A DNA stretch of 64,000 bases, from the NCBI GenBank assembly GCA_004134985.1, contig REGQ01000004.1, positions 245,009 to 309,008 of the forward strand, in the 5' to 3' direction. Shown here one piece after another: positions 19,460 to 28,009 of this stretch (within the stretch, counting starts at the first letter, position 1; every line of letters begins with the position of its first letter). The notes below the pieces were generated by a model. The model did not search any database. It was not told the DNA's origin and worked only from the letters and a program-made list of their open reading frames with translations. Source of the stretch: Paenibacillaceae bacterium. GTDB taxonomy: Bacteria; Bacillota; Bacilli; Paenibacillales; Paenibacillaceae. A program made the position numbers and the translations under genes.

Positions 19460-21466
19460 ATGAATTTTAAAACCGGGATTAAGAAATGGGCAGTTGGCGC
19501 GTTGTCATTGGCTATTGTTGCAACATCCTCGTTTGGTTTTGCAGGGGGTGGCATCAGGACGTTTGCCGCGGAAGGTGGTGTGGCGCAAGCGTACGAATCG
19601 ATTTTTGCGGGTGATCGCATCATTGATGTCAAGGTGACGATTGAGGACAAGGACTGGAAGAGTATTCTGGAAAGCCCCTTGGACAAGGAATATAAAAATG
19701 TATCGGTGGAGGTAGACGGAAAAAGACTGGACAATGTTGGATTTTCCACGAAAGGCAATTCGTCATTAAGATCAGTCGCAGGCATGACTGACTCCGATCG
19801 TTATAGCTTTAGACTAAAATTTGATAAATACGATAAGCAACAAACACTGCTGGGACTGGATAAACTGGCTTTAAACAATAACTACGCGGACCCCTCGTAT
19901 TTGCGTGAATATTTGCATTATGAAGCCTTGCGGGAAATCGGGCTTGATGCGCCGTTGACTGTGTTTGCAAACTTGTATATTAACGGTGAATTGTACGGTT
20001 TCTACACAGGAGTAGAGTCGATCGACGACAGCTATCTGAAACGAACCGCAGGTGACGATTATGCCGACGGGGTTCTTTACGATACCGCAGAAGGAACTCG
20101 CTTGCAGTATGAAAAGGAGGGGAAATACAGCAGTATTACTTATGATCTTGGTGTTGAGGACGATAAGGCGTCTCTGAAAAATTTTATTCAAGTACTTAAC
20201 GATATGCCTGACGGAGCGAAAGGCGAGATTGAAAGCGTGCTTGATGTCGATTCGGCTTTAAAATACATTGCAGCCAATGCCGTGCTTGGGAATTATGACA
20301 GCTATAACGGCGACAAAGCACATAATTTTCAGCTATACGGTGATTCAGCAGGCAAGTTCACCATTATACCGTGGGATTTCAACATGTCATTTAACGGCTA
20401 CGGTGGCGGCAGGAGGACTGTGGCATCGGCTGATACGGCGGCGAACACGCCAGTCAATACGAATGCAATCACTGCATTTGTAGATGTTCCTGTGCTGGGT
20501 GTCGGCATGGAAGCCGTCCCAATGATCAACAACTTGCTCAAAGTGATGGAATATAAAGCGAAGTATTTGCAGTACGTCAATGAGCTTGTTGAATATCTCG
20601 GTGGGATTGAGGATCGGATTTCAAGCCTTGGGGAATTAATTGAACCGTATGTTGACGCTGATCCGACAAAATTTTATTCAGTGGAGCAGTTCCAAGCCAA
20701 TATTACTTATTCGGCTGACGGCGGAGATGACAATGGGAACCTGATCCTCCCACCGGGCTTTGAGGGTAGAGCATTTCCCGAAGCTGCGGAAGGAAGAAGA
20801 GCAAGGGAAGCTATGGATGGCATGCCACCTTTTGAGGGCGATACGGCACGTGAAAGACCAGCCGATGAAAAAGTTTTGCCAACCGAAGCGCGCGGTGAAC
20901 AGGGACAGCGGCCGGGAAATGGAATGGGAATGGGCGGAATGACCGCAGGTTCGATTATGACTTTTGCTTTGAATCGATTGGTTAATTTGCAAGAGCAGCT
21001 TGGTTTGGAGGTATCGCTATTGCCTGTGGCAACGGGATCAACTGCTGGGGAGGAACAGGGAGTAGATAGTGTGTCAGGAGCAGAAGCAGAGGGAGGAGCA
21101 CACGCAGGAACTGGCAACTATACAGTTGTGTTAGACGGCAAAAAAGTTAATTTCCCTGATCAGCAGCCGATTTATAAATCAGGAAGAGTACTGGTGCCTG
21201 CGCAGGTAATTTTTGAAGCGCTGGGGGCAGAGACTGCATGGGATGGCACAACCAAAACGCTTATTGCGACATTAGGAGAGGAGTCGGTTGTACTTGCCAT
21301 CGGCAGCGAGACCGCTTATGTTAACGGTGAAGCTGTCAAGCTGGACATCCCTGCTGAGATTATCGGCAATCGCATGGTTGTACCCGTGAGATTTGTATCG
21401 GAAGCATTAAATAGAAAAGTAAGCTGGAGCAATGCGACGGCGACGGCCACCATTTCCACAAAGTAG
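19460..21466 (+). CDS. CotH-like secreted kinase with copper-amine-oxidase-like C-terminal domain
   Basis: 668 residues. Signal peptide (cleavage after about residue 35, AFA-like at TFAAE), a CotH-type domain (about 45-430; DKYDKQQTLLGLDKLALNNN, NGELYGFYTGVESI, and the metal-binding-like PWDFNMSF), a Pro/Gly/Glu-rich low-complexity linker (about 430-550), and a C-terminal PF07833-type stalk domain (about 555-668; RVLVPAQVIFEALGAETAWD and MVVPVRFVSEAL). CotH kinases phosphorylate spore-coat or exported proteins in Bacillus; the role of this secreted version is not known. AAGGAGGAG precedes the ATG. The final codons and stop form the first unit of a 38-bp tandem array. Confidence 0.88.
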   Translation: MNFKTGIKKWAVGALSLAIVATSSFGFAGGGIRTFAAEGGVAQAYESIFAGDRIIDVKVTIEDKDWKSILESPLDKEYKNVSVEVDGKRLDNVGFSTKGNSSLRSVAGMTDSDRYSFRLKFDKYDKQQTLLGLDKLALNNNYADPSYLREYLHYEALREIGLDAPLTVFANLYINGELYGFYTGVESIDDSYLKRTAGDDYADGVLYDTAEGTRLQYEKEGKYSSITYDLGVEDDKASLKNFIQVLNDMPDGAKGEIESVLDVDSALKYIAANAVLGNYDSYNGDKAHNFQLYGDSAGKFTIIPWDFNMSFNGYGGGRRTVASADTAANTPVNTNAITAFVDVPVLGVGMEAVPMINNLLKVMEYKAKYLQYVNELVEYLGGIEDRISSLGELIEPYVDADPTKFYSVEQFQANITYSADGGDDNGNLILPPGFEGRAFPEAAEGRRAREAMDGMPPFEGDTARERPADEKVLPTEARGEQGQRPGNGMGMGGMTAGSIMTFALNRLVNLQEQLGLEVSLLPVATGSTAGEEQGVDSVSGAEAEGGAHAGTGNYTVVLDGKKVNFPDQQPIYKSGRVLVPAQVIFEALGAETAWDGTTKTLIATLGEESVVLAIGSETAYVNGEAVKLDIPAEIIGNRMVVPVRFVSEALNRKVSWSNATATATISTK

Positions 21467-21790
21467 ACTAAGATATGAAAACAGCTGGTATCTCCACAAA
21501 GTAGACTACGATTTGAAAACAGCTGGTATTTCCACAAAGTAGACTAAGATATGAAAACAGCTGGTATTTCCACAAAGTAAACTAAGATATGAAAACAGCT
21601 GGTATTCCACAAAGTAGACTAAGATATGAAAACAGCTGGTATTTCCACAAAGTAAACTACGATATGAAAACAGTTGGCATTTCCACAAAGTAAACTACGA
21701 TACGAAAACAGCTGGCATTTCCCACAAAGCAGACTACGAGAACATCTGCTATTTCCACAGAGTAGACTACGAAAACAGTTGCTATTCGCA
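21452..21790 (+). repeat. 38-bp tandem array seeded by the CotH-like gene's 3' end
   Basis: Nine units begin at 21452, 21490, 21528, 21566, 21604, 21641, 21679, 21717 and about 21751, with a degenerate partial unit after. Steps are 38 bp except 37 once and about 34 at the decayed end. The unit opens ATTTCCACAAAGTAG, and the first copy contains codons for Ile-Ser-Thr-Lys plus the TAG stop of the gene. Later units are noncoding. The array lies in the presumed 3' UTR before the hairpin at 21808. Confidence 0.9.
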
Positions 21791-21807
21791 TAAAACTAAA
21801 ATTCGCG

Positions 21808-21852
21808 AACAACAGCGCCTTACCTGATATCGGGTGGAGGCTGTTGTTTGTG
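21808..21852 (+). terminator. Probable terminator of the CotH-like gene
   Basis: AACAACAGCGCCT / AGGCTGTTGTT stem with a T/G-rich tail, just past the tandem array. A further perfect 7-bp hairpin (GACACGC-gga-GCGTGTC) is at 21873-21889. Confidence 0.55.
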
Positions 21853-21946
21853 TGTTAGAGGTAACTTTGGCGGACACGCGGAGCGTGTCGATTCATTGTG
21901 GACCGTTTAGTCTTGGCGTTTTTGGTCAAACGGCCGCGACTAAAGT

Positions 21947-22077
21947 AAAATTGTTGTATAAACTACAACATTTTAGCTGAAAAATCCAATTATATTAAGA
22001 ATTGTTGTATTTTTTACAACAATTTCACGAGAATCGGCCCATATGTCTGGAAATGTTGTACAAAATACAACAATTTA
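21947..22077. repeat. Three phased palindromes, locus 1
   Basis: Palindromes at 21947-21974, 22000-22025 and 22051-22077, each with arms close to AATTGTTGTA and TACAACAATT. The TTGTTGTA motif starts at 21951, 22002 and, aligned, 22053: two steps of exactly 51 bp. The 25-bp intervals differ in sequence. The same arrangement occurs at 48642-48771 and, shorter, at 63861-63933. From 22078 to 22341 nothing recognisable was found. Confidence 0.85.
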
Positions 22078-22341
22078 TCCCCTATGATGCTTCTTTCGTT
22101 CAATTTATATAGAAGACTCTCAGATCAAATTATTTCTCCAAATGAATATACTGGTGGTAAAAATTCAATCTGAGAAGCGTTTTCAGGTTAGAAATAGTTA
22201 TGCACAATTAATCGACAGCCTCACACGTTCCGCTATTTATGCAAAAAATGAGTGGGATTACGGATTTGCGAGCCAATAGCGGACCGTCTGTCTGTTTGGA
22301 GGCCAATACTTTCAGTGCATTTAAACAAAGCATATTAGCTT

Positions 22342-22607
22342 CGGTTACTTCCCAATCCAGTGACGTGTGCTACTGTCCTTGTTCTGTTCTTCAGTTACTT
22401 CCCAACCCAGAGACGTGTGCTACTGTCCTTCATCTGTTCTTCGGTTACTTCCCAACCCAGTGACGTGTGCTACTGTCCTTCATCTGTTCTTCAGTTACTC
22501 CCAATCCAGTGACGTTTGCTACTGTCCTTCGGTTACTCCCCAACCAGTGACGTGTGCTACTGTCCTTGTTCTGTTCTTCAGTTACTCCCCAACCCAGTGA
22601 CGCTGCT
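22342..22607. repeat. 50-bp tandem array at the 3' side of sdaAA
   Basis: Six units start at 22342, 22392, 22442, 22492, 22530 and 22579; steps are 50, 50, 50, 38 and 49 bp (the fourth unit lacks about 12 bp). The unit opens CGGTTACTTCCCAACCCAG and contains TGACGTGTGCTACTGTCC. Open frames through it shift from unit to unit, so coding is unlikely. The last 35 bp of sdaAA resemble the unit weakly. Confidence 0.88.
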
Positions 22608-22631
22608 GCTATTCAACATTGGATACTCCTA

Positions 22632-23561
22632 CTACTGCTCCCCATCCCCGTCACGTTTAGCGTTCTTCTTCTTCTGGCCTTTGTTCCCGTACAGCTCCTT
22701 CATAATTCGTTTGCCGGTCGGTGTCGCGGCAAGCCCGCCGCGAGCGGTTTCCCGATGCTTGGACGGCATCGCCGAGCCGACATCAAGCATGACCTGTACA
22801 ACCTCGTCCGAAGGGATTGCGCTGCGAACGCCTGCCAGCGCCATATCTGCAGCAGCCAATGCGGTGACGGCGCCGAAGCCGTTGCGAACGATGCAAGGGA
22901 TTTCGACGAGCCCGCCGACAGGGTCGCAAATGAGGCCAAGCGAATTTTTGAGTGCCAGGCCGACCGCATGGACGGCCTGTTCAGGCGACCCGCCGCGCAG
23001 CTCTGTGAGCGCGCCTGCCGCCATCCCGATGGCCGAGCCAACTTCCGCCTGACAGCCTCCTTCAGCACCGGATACAAAGGAGTTGTTGGCGATGACGTAA
23101 CCGATCGCTCCCGCACTGAACAGTGCGTAGACCAACTGGCTGTCGGTCAGCCCGAATCGCTCCTGTGTGCTGATGAACACGCCGGGAATAATGCCGCAAG
23201 AACCGGCGGTCGGCGTAGCAACGATACGCCCCATGGAGGCGTTGACCTCGGATACCGCCAGTGCGTAAGCCATCGCTCTTGCCGCCTCGCTGCCCAGCGA
23301 TGGGGGAAGCGTGGCAGATTGGCTATGAGCGATGACCCGCTGGGCGTCCCCGCCGCTCAGGCCGCTGACGGATACGGTATCTTCAGTCAGCCCTTTGCGG
23401 ACAGCTTCTTTCATAATTGCGTAATAATCGGCCATCTGGCGAAAGACAGCATCTTCTGTCTGTCCGGACTCTGCGGCCTGCTCATGCAGCATCAATTCAC
23501 CGATCATCCGTTGTTCCTGGCGGCATAAGGCTGCAAGCTCCTGTAGAGTTGAAAATCTCAT
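22632..23561 (-). CDS. sdaAA: L-serine dehydratase, iron-sulfur-dependent, alpha subunit
   Basis: 309 residues. Cysteines for the 4Fe-4S cluster are present in GSCGIIPGVF, GGCQAEVG and LICDPVGGLVEIPC. With the beta subunit it deaminates L-serine to pyruvate and ammonia. Start 23561 is chosen because AGGAGTGG lies just upstream; the longer frame overlaps the end of sdaAB. It follows sdaAB by 13 nt. The C-terminus is a Lys/Asp-rich tail (NKGQKKKNAKRDGDGEQ) that may have been altered by the repeat array beyond the stop. Confidence 0.95.
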   Translation of the reverse strand: MRFSTLQELAALCRQEQRMIGELMLHEQAAESGQTEDAVFRQMADYYAIMKEAVRKGLTEDTVSVSGLSGGDAQRVIAHSQSATLPPSLGSEAARAMAYALAVSEVNASMGRIVATPTAGSCGIIPGVFISTQERFGLTDSQLVYALFSAGAIGYVIANNSFVSGAEGGCQAEVGSAIGMAAGALTELRGGSPEQAVHAVGLALKNSLGLICDPVGGLVEIPCIVRNGFGAVTALAAADMALAGVRSAIPSDEVVQVMLDVGSAMPSKHRETARGGLAATPTGKRIMKELYGNKGQKKKNAKRDGDGEQ

Positions 23562-23574
23562 CGCAGTTCCACTC

Positions 23575-24243
23575 CTAGTGTCCAATATTAACTGAACATA
23601 CGCGGCGGACATGAGGCAGAAGCCGAATGTGTTCCATTAGATCGGGAGCCGCTTCACCATCCGTTTCAATGACAGTCAGCGCTTCGCCGCCTCTAGATTT
23701 GCGGTCCAGATCCATTGCCCCGATATTCAATGCTTGTTCATTCAATAATTGCGTCATCTCCTTGATCATGCCGGCGCGGTCTGCATGGAAAATGAGCAGG
23801 GTAGGGTACATGGCTGAAAAGCGAACATCGAAGCCGCTGACCGCTGTAATCTCAATGCTGCCGCCCCCGATTGAGCAGCCGGTCACTTGCTCTTCGCGCT
23901 GCCCATCGCGCAATACAAGCGATGCGGTGTTCGGATGCAGTCCTGCTTTGTGCGCAGTGCGGATGGTGATTTCAATTCCCGACTGTTCGGCCAGCCGGAG
24001 AGAATCTCGGATGCGGAGATCATCTGTCGCCATATCCAGCAAACCCCCGGCGAGCGCCAGATCGGTGCCATGTCCTTTATAAGTGTCGGCGAATGAACCG
24101 TACAAAATAATCTCCACCTGCTTGGGCAAACTGCCGAACACATGCCGAGCGGTCCGCCCGATCCGGACAGCGCCTGCAGTATGCGAGCTGGATGGACCGA
24201 CCATGCCAGGGCCAATAATTGAGAACACATCCTTAAACCGCAT
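23575..24243 (-). CDS. sdaAB: L-serine dehydratase, beta subunit
   Basis: 222 residues: catalytic beta domain (MRFKDVFSIIGPGMVGPSSSHTAGA, the GPSSSHTAG substrate motif) followed by a C-terminal ACT domain (about 150-222; TLLIFHADRAGMIKEMTQLL). GAGGAGG upstream fixes ATG 24243. First gene of the sdaAB-sdaAA operon, which opposes the CotH-like gene. Confidence 0.95.
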   Translation of the reverse strand: MRFKDVFSIIGPGMVGPSSSHTAGAVRIGRTARHVFGSLPKQVEIILYGSFADTYKGHGTDLALAGGLLDMATDDLRIRDSLRLAEQSGIEITIRTAHKAGLHPNTASLVLRDGQREEQVTGCSIGGGSIEITAVSGFDVRFSAMYPTLLIFHADRAGMIKEMTQLLNEQALNIGAMDLDRKSRGGEALTVIETDGEAAPDLMEHIRLLPHVRRVCSVNIGH

Positions 24244-24307
24244 GGTTGCTGCCTCCTCGACGTGGTTAACAGGCTTATCGAATCTATTGTAACTGCTTGC
24301 CGGACAA

Positions 24308-25375
24308 TTAATCCGCCAGCCACTTTTGCAGATGTTCCTGCACAAACGCATCGTCATGCTGCTCAGGGTAATCCAAGTACACACGGTCGATTTCTTCCGC
24401 CTGCCCGTCGGATAAGGTTTCATGCGGATTCAGACACCACGTTCCTGGCAGCAGCCCTTGGCGGCGCAATACCTCATGAATGCCCGGAATGCAGCCTGCA
24501 AACTGATGGGCTGGGTCGAAGAAGGCGGCATTGCTGTCTGTGACCGCGACGTTGCGCGTCAGCCATTCGGGATCGAGCGAGGCATTAATGCGCGCCTTCT
24601 TGATTTCCTCCAGCAGTGCGACGGCTTTCTGCGTCCAGACTGCCCAATGGCCGAGCAGTCCGCCAACGACGCGTTTTTCCACAGTTTGACCATGGACATT
24701 AAACCGATAGACGGTGAGCAGGTCATTAATGATATTGTCGTCGTTGCCTGTATACAAGGCAATATCGTCGCGGCGGCTGGAGAAGCAGACTGCGCGTGCC
24801 ACATCAATCGTTTGGTAGCGGTTGAACGGCGCCATTTTGATCGCAACGACGTTCGGTATTTCTGCGAAAGCCCGCCAGAAGTCGAAGCTGAAGATCCGTC
24901 CGCCGACTGACGGCTGCAAGTAGAACCCGATGACCGGAATTCGCTCCGCAACCTGCTCCGTCCGCTTCAAAATGTCCGCTTCGCTCCAACCGCCAAGGCC
25001 GCCCATGCTTAGCAGGCCTGCATCATAGCTAAGCGACAAGGCAATTTCGGTTTCAGCGAGCGCTTGCGCCGTCGGGCCGCAAATACCTGCTACCTTGATA
25101 AAAGGACGATCCAGCGCAGCTCGTTCCACTTCCTCTGCCGCTATTCGCAGCACCGGCTCATACAAACCGATATGCGGCTCGCGAATTTCGAATTGGGTAG
25201 AGTGCACGCCGACAGCAATACCGCCAGCGCCTGAAGCGATATAGTAGCGGGATAGCGCACGCTGGTAACGCTCGTCAAGCTGGCGCTGTTCATTTAACGC
25301 CAATGGATGGGCAGGAATGACCAGGCCTTCGTGCAGCGCTGCCTTCAGTTCAGGGGAAAGGGTAGATGCGCTCAT
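24308..25375 (-). CDS. DapA/NanA-superfamily aldolase-like protein
   Basis: 355 residues, longer than true DapA (about 290). The TIM-barrel pattern is visible: GAGGIAVGVHSTQ near the start (in place of the usual G-T-T-G-E), VAGICG, and VVAIKMAPFN, whose Lys fits the Schiff-base lysine. Such paralogues cleave or form keto-acid sugars; the substrate is not clear. GAGGGGAAA upstream of ATG 25375. Start lies one base after the stop of the SDR gene, so both are translated from one mRNA. Confidence 0.8.
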   Translation of the reverse strand: MSASTLSPELKAALHEGLVIPAHPLALNEQRQLDERYQRALSRYYIASGAGGIAVGVHSTQFEIREPHIGLYEPVLRIAAEEVERAALDRPFIKVAGICGPTAQALAETEIALSLSYDAGLLSMGGLGGWSEADILKRTEQVAERIPVIGFYLQPSVGGRIFSFDFWRAFAEIPNVVAIKMAPFNRYQTIDVARAVCFSSRRDDIALYTGNDDNIINDLLTVYRFNVHGQTVEKRVVGGLLGHWAVWTQKAVALLEEIKKARINASLDPEWLTRNVAVTDSNAAFFDPAHQFAGCIPGIHEVLRRQGLLPGTWCLNPHETLSDGQAEEIDRVYLDYPEQHDDAFVQEHLQKWLAD

Positions 25376-25376
25376 A

Positions 25377-26393
25377 TTAAAATTTCCCCTCTCTTTCCTG
25401 AAAGTGTGTCGGCTTGTTCCAGGTTGGATTGTCTTCAGCGACCCAATCGGCAGTCCAGTCGATTAATTGCAGCAGTGAAACGCGCGGATAACCGAATAGT
25501 TGATGTGATTTGGATGCATTGCTGAGCAATGCGGTTTCCGATTCTGCCCCTTGGAAGATCGGTGTTTTGCCAATGCGTTTGCCAAGCTCTTCAGCCGCCC
25601 AACGGATCGACATCGTTTCCGGTCCGGTTATATTGACGATATTCGGCGGGTTGGAGCAGATGGGCAAGCAGCGCAAGGCCATCTCGTTCGCATCCCCTTG
25701 CCAAATGACATTCGCATGACCGGTAGCCAGCTGGATTGGACGCTCCTCATTGATGGCCCGTGCCAATTCAAGCAGTACGCCATAGCGCATATCAATTGCA
25801 TAATTGAGCCGAAACATCGTCATAGGCGTGCCGTATTGGTGGGAGAAGTATTCAAATACACGTTCACGGCCCAGGCAGGATTCGGCGTATTCCCCTTTTG
25901 GTTCGGGTGCAATCGCCTCGCTCGTTCCGCCAAGCCCCACCGGGGTGAACGGATAAATATTTCCCGACGAAAATACAACAATTCGCGAGTTGCGATACTT
26001 CGCAGCCACCCGGCCCGGCAAATACGTGTTCATTGCCCATGTAAAGTATTCTCTGCCAGTTGTGCCGAATTTATTGCCGGCCATATAGATGACATTTTGC
26101 ACATCAGGAAGTGCCTGCAATTGCTCATCATCCAGCAGATCACAGGAGATGGTTTCGACACCAGCTTCCTCAAGCTCCCGTTTGGCTTCCTCATTGGAAA
26201 AGCGGGACACGCCGATAACACGGTTGCTGCCCCCAGCCTTCCGAATTGCGGCAGCGGCGAGTCTGGCAAGGCTTGGTCCCATCTTGCCGCCAACGCCGAG
26301 CACCAGCAAATCCCCTTGCAAAGCAGCCATTTCCTCTACAAGCTGGTCTGATGGTTGTGCCAGCCTGGCTTCCAATTGTGCGACTGTTCTCAT
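25377..26393 (-). CDS. NAD-dependent epimerase/dehydratase (extended SDR)
   Basis: 338 residues. The Rossmann motif is divergent (LLVLGVGGKMGPSLARLA at about 30-47), followed by VIYMAGNKFG and a C-terminal domain with VNITGPETMSIRWAAEELG. AAGGAGCG precedes ATG 26393. It forms a tight pair with the DapA-like gene and has its own promoter containing a palindrome. A catabolic role on a sugar acid is inferred from neighbours, not seen. Confidence 0.82.
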   Translation of the reverse strand: MRTVAQLEARLAQPSDQLVEEMAALQGDLLVLGVGGKMGPSLARLAAAAIRKAGGSNRVIGVSRFSNEEAKRELEEAGVETISCDLLDDEQLQALPDVQNVIYMAGNKFGTTGREYFTWAMNTYLPGRVAAKYRNSRIVVFSSGNIYPFTPVGLGGTSEAIAPEPKGEYAESCLGRERVFEYFSHQYGTPMTMFRLNYAIDMRYGVLLELARAINEERPIQLATGHANVIWQGDANEMALRCLPICSNPPNIVNITGPETMSIRWAAEELGKRIGKTPIFQGAESETALLSNASKSHQLFGYPRVSLLQLIDWTADWVAEDNPTWNKPTHFQEREGKF

Positions 26394-26415
26394 GATATTC
26401 GCTCCTTATGCCATT

Positions 26416-26478
26416 TGATAGCTCTATCATAACAAGCGGAGTTATTTACAGACAAATCTATTAATTGTCTTTAAATTG
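26416..26478 (-). promoter_or_regulatory. Promoter and operator candidates of the SDR/DapA-like operon
   Basis: On the minus strand TTGTCT (26455-26450), 18-bp spacer, TATGAT (26431-26426). The palindrome TGATAG-CT-CTATCA at 26416-26429 overlaps the -10. Upstream, 26461-26478 (plus strand TTAATTGTCTTTAAATTG) is nearly the same as 29591-29608 before the Gfo/Idh gene. Confidence 0.6.
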
Positions 26479-26488
26479 ATATAGTTTT

Positions 26489-27820
26489 TCACAAAAAAGT
26501 GAACCTAAAAATCTGTCGCGGTCGACCACGCGGCACTTTCTCCATGCCGGCAACTTCGACAAGTCCGTTATCCTGCCACATCAGCAGCAGGCGGTGGGCG
26601 CTGCGGACCGTCACTTGCAGCAGTGCGGCAACCTCGGCTACTTTGTATTCTGTTCGCGCTCCGCGTGCCCGATGGGTAAGCAGCTTGCTTAGGTACGCAC
26701 TGGTCATGCCAGCATCCTCAGCGCGCTTGATTAAAGCAGCATCGGTCATGGACAATACGCTTTCGACCGGTTCGGCCATCTCAAGCGGTCCGATGAAAGT
26801 ACGATCCTCGCGGACGATAAAGCAGCCATTGCCGCCAGCTTCCTTCGATTTGCGGAGCGCAGCGCGCGCATTGGTGCCGGCTTCATTGGCAGAGGTGCCG
26901 AAGCCAATGCCCATGCTGAGTGAGATGCCGTAGGATTGGAGCGCATCCTTGGCAAGGGGGATCGTTTTGTAGCCGCCTGTTTCACGCTCGAAGATGCCGC
27001 GTGTCGTAAAGAAGAGGAAATCGTCGCCGCCCAGATGAGACAGGTAGCCATCGAGCGATTCCACATAATCAAGCATCATGCGGTGGATATCAAGCTTGAA
27101 TTTTTGAACTTCGTGTTCTGTGCCGCGGCGCTCAGCTATCTTCCCGAAGTTGTCGACATTGATCATGCCCACGACAATTTGCAATTCCTTGCTTCGTCTC
27201 GTTTCAGTGGAGAGCAAGGCTCGCTCCAGCGTCACGATAATGTCCTGATCAGTGGGAGATAGCCGCTCGACCGGAATTCCCTGCTGCTCCAGCATGATTG
27301 CGGCCGTCTCGACGCCAGTTAGCGCAACGCTGCTTGCTCCGGTTTGATACAGTGCGCTGTGATAGGCGGCCAACTCTGCGGCAGAGCTATAGGCAGGGCC
27401 GGCATACACATGAAACTCGCCGCTGGCCATGCCAAGCTGCTTGGCGGTGCGGTGAACCATCGCTTCCGTCAACGTATCGACAGATATCCCGGCCTCCAAG
27501 CGATTGCCGCGTTGGGCGGCGAACAAGGCGCGGAACAATCCGGCATCGGTCAGCGGTACATAGTGAACCGGCATGCCTGGGGGGAGGGCGTCCTTGGCTT
27601 TGCGATGCGAATGAGGGCCAGAAAGCAGCAGCACCTCGGCTTCGCTGAGTAAAGCTTGCGCCAAACCCGGGATCTCGTCCTCATGCTCGAATGTCCGCAT
27701 AATAGGCTGAAACGACGGGAAGGAACGGATAACCTGAACGATCTGCTGTATTGCGGAAGCGTGCCCGATGATGCCGATCGTAATATGAGGGTTTTGCGTA
27801 CGGATACGATTTTCTGTCAT
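26489..27820 (-). CDS. Transcriptional regulator with GGDEF-like central domain and C-terminal HTH
   Basis: 443 residues, no signal peptide or membrane segment. N-terminal part (about 1-200, TIGIIGHASAIQQIVQVI) resembles an effector-binding region; the centre (about 210-340) matches a nucleotidyl-cyclase/GGDEF fold with VVGMINVDNFGKI and LGGDDFLFF at the active-site loop; the C-terminus (about 380-443) holds a winged HTH (EYKVAEVAALLQVTVRSAHRLLLMW). The GGDDF loop is degenerate, so sensing a nucleotide is more likely than making c-di-GMP. ATG 27820 follows AGGAGG/AGGA sites. It lies just upstream of the SDR/DapA-like operon it may control. Confidence 0.72.
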   Translation of the reverse strand: MTENRIRTQNPHITIGIIGHASAIQQIVQVIRSFPSFQPIMRTFEHEDEIPGLAQALLSEAEVLLLSGPHSHRKAKDALPPGMPVHYVPLTDAGLFRALFAAQRGNRLEAGISVDTLTEAMVHRTAKQLGMASGEFHVYAGPAYSSAAELAAYHSALYQTGASSVALTGVETAAIMLEQQGIPVERLSPTDQDIIVTLERALLSTETRRSKELQIVVGMINVDNFGKIAERRGTEHEVQKFKLDIHRMMLDYVESLDGYLSHLGGDDFLFFTTRGIFERETGGYKTIPLAKDALQSYGISLSMGIGFGTSANEAGTNARAALRKSKEAGGNGCFIVREDRTFIGPLEMAEPVESVLSMTDAALIKRAEDAGMTSAYLSKLLTHRARGARTEYKVAEVAALLQVTVRSAHRLLLMWQDNGLVEVAGMEKVPRGRPRQIFRFTFL

Positions 27821-27974
27821 TGTAGATTCCTGCCTCCTGGACAAAATGATTTGGATGCCTGAACAAGGTTATTTTGAAGTATAGCATATATTCAAGGCTG
27901 CCAAACCGCAAGAGAAACCCGTCATGAGGGAGAATAAAAGCCGCACACGAAAGGAAATAAAAAAGGACATAAAT

Positions 27975-28000
27975 AAAAAAACGGACCCGAATGGGCCCGG
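27975..28000 (-). terminator. Terminator on the minus strand
   Basis: CGGGCCC-attc-GGGTCCG stem followed, on the minus strand, by seven T. It lies 10 bp beyond the stop of the broken gene at 28010-28496. Confidence 0.85.
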
Positions 28001-28009
28001 CCGATAGCG

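Noticed and set aside
21316..21688. Minus-strand frames with repeated CFHILVYFVE-like units
   Set aside because: They arise from the 38-bp tandem repeat and the complement of the CotH-like gene; no start signals.
21947..22077. CRISPR array (repeats of about 26 bp with 25-bp spacers)
   Set aside because: Only three units, repeats are palindromic and vary in the loop, the same layout recurs at other loci, and no cas genes are present.
22239..22600. Open frames through the 50-bp array
   Set aside because: The unit is not a multiple of three, frames change each unit, and no ribosome-binding site precedes them.
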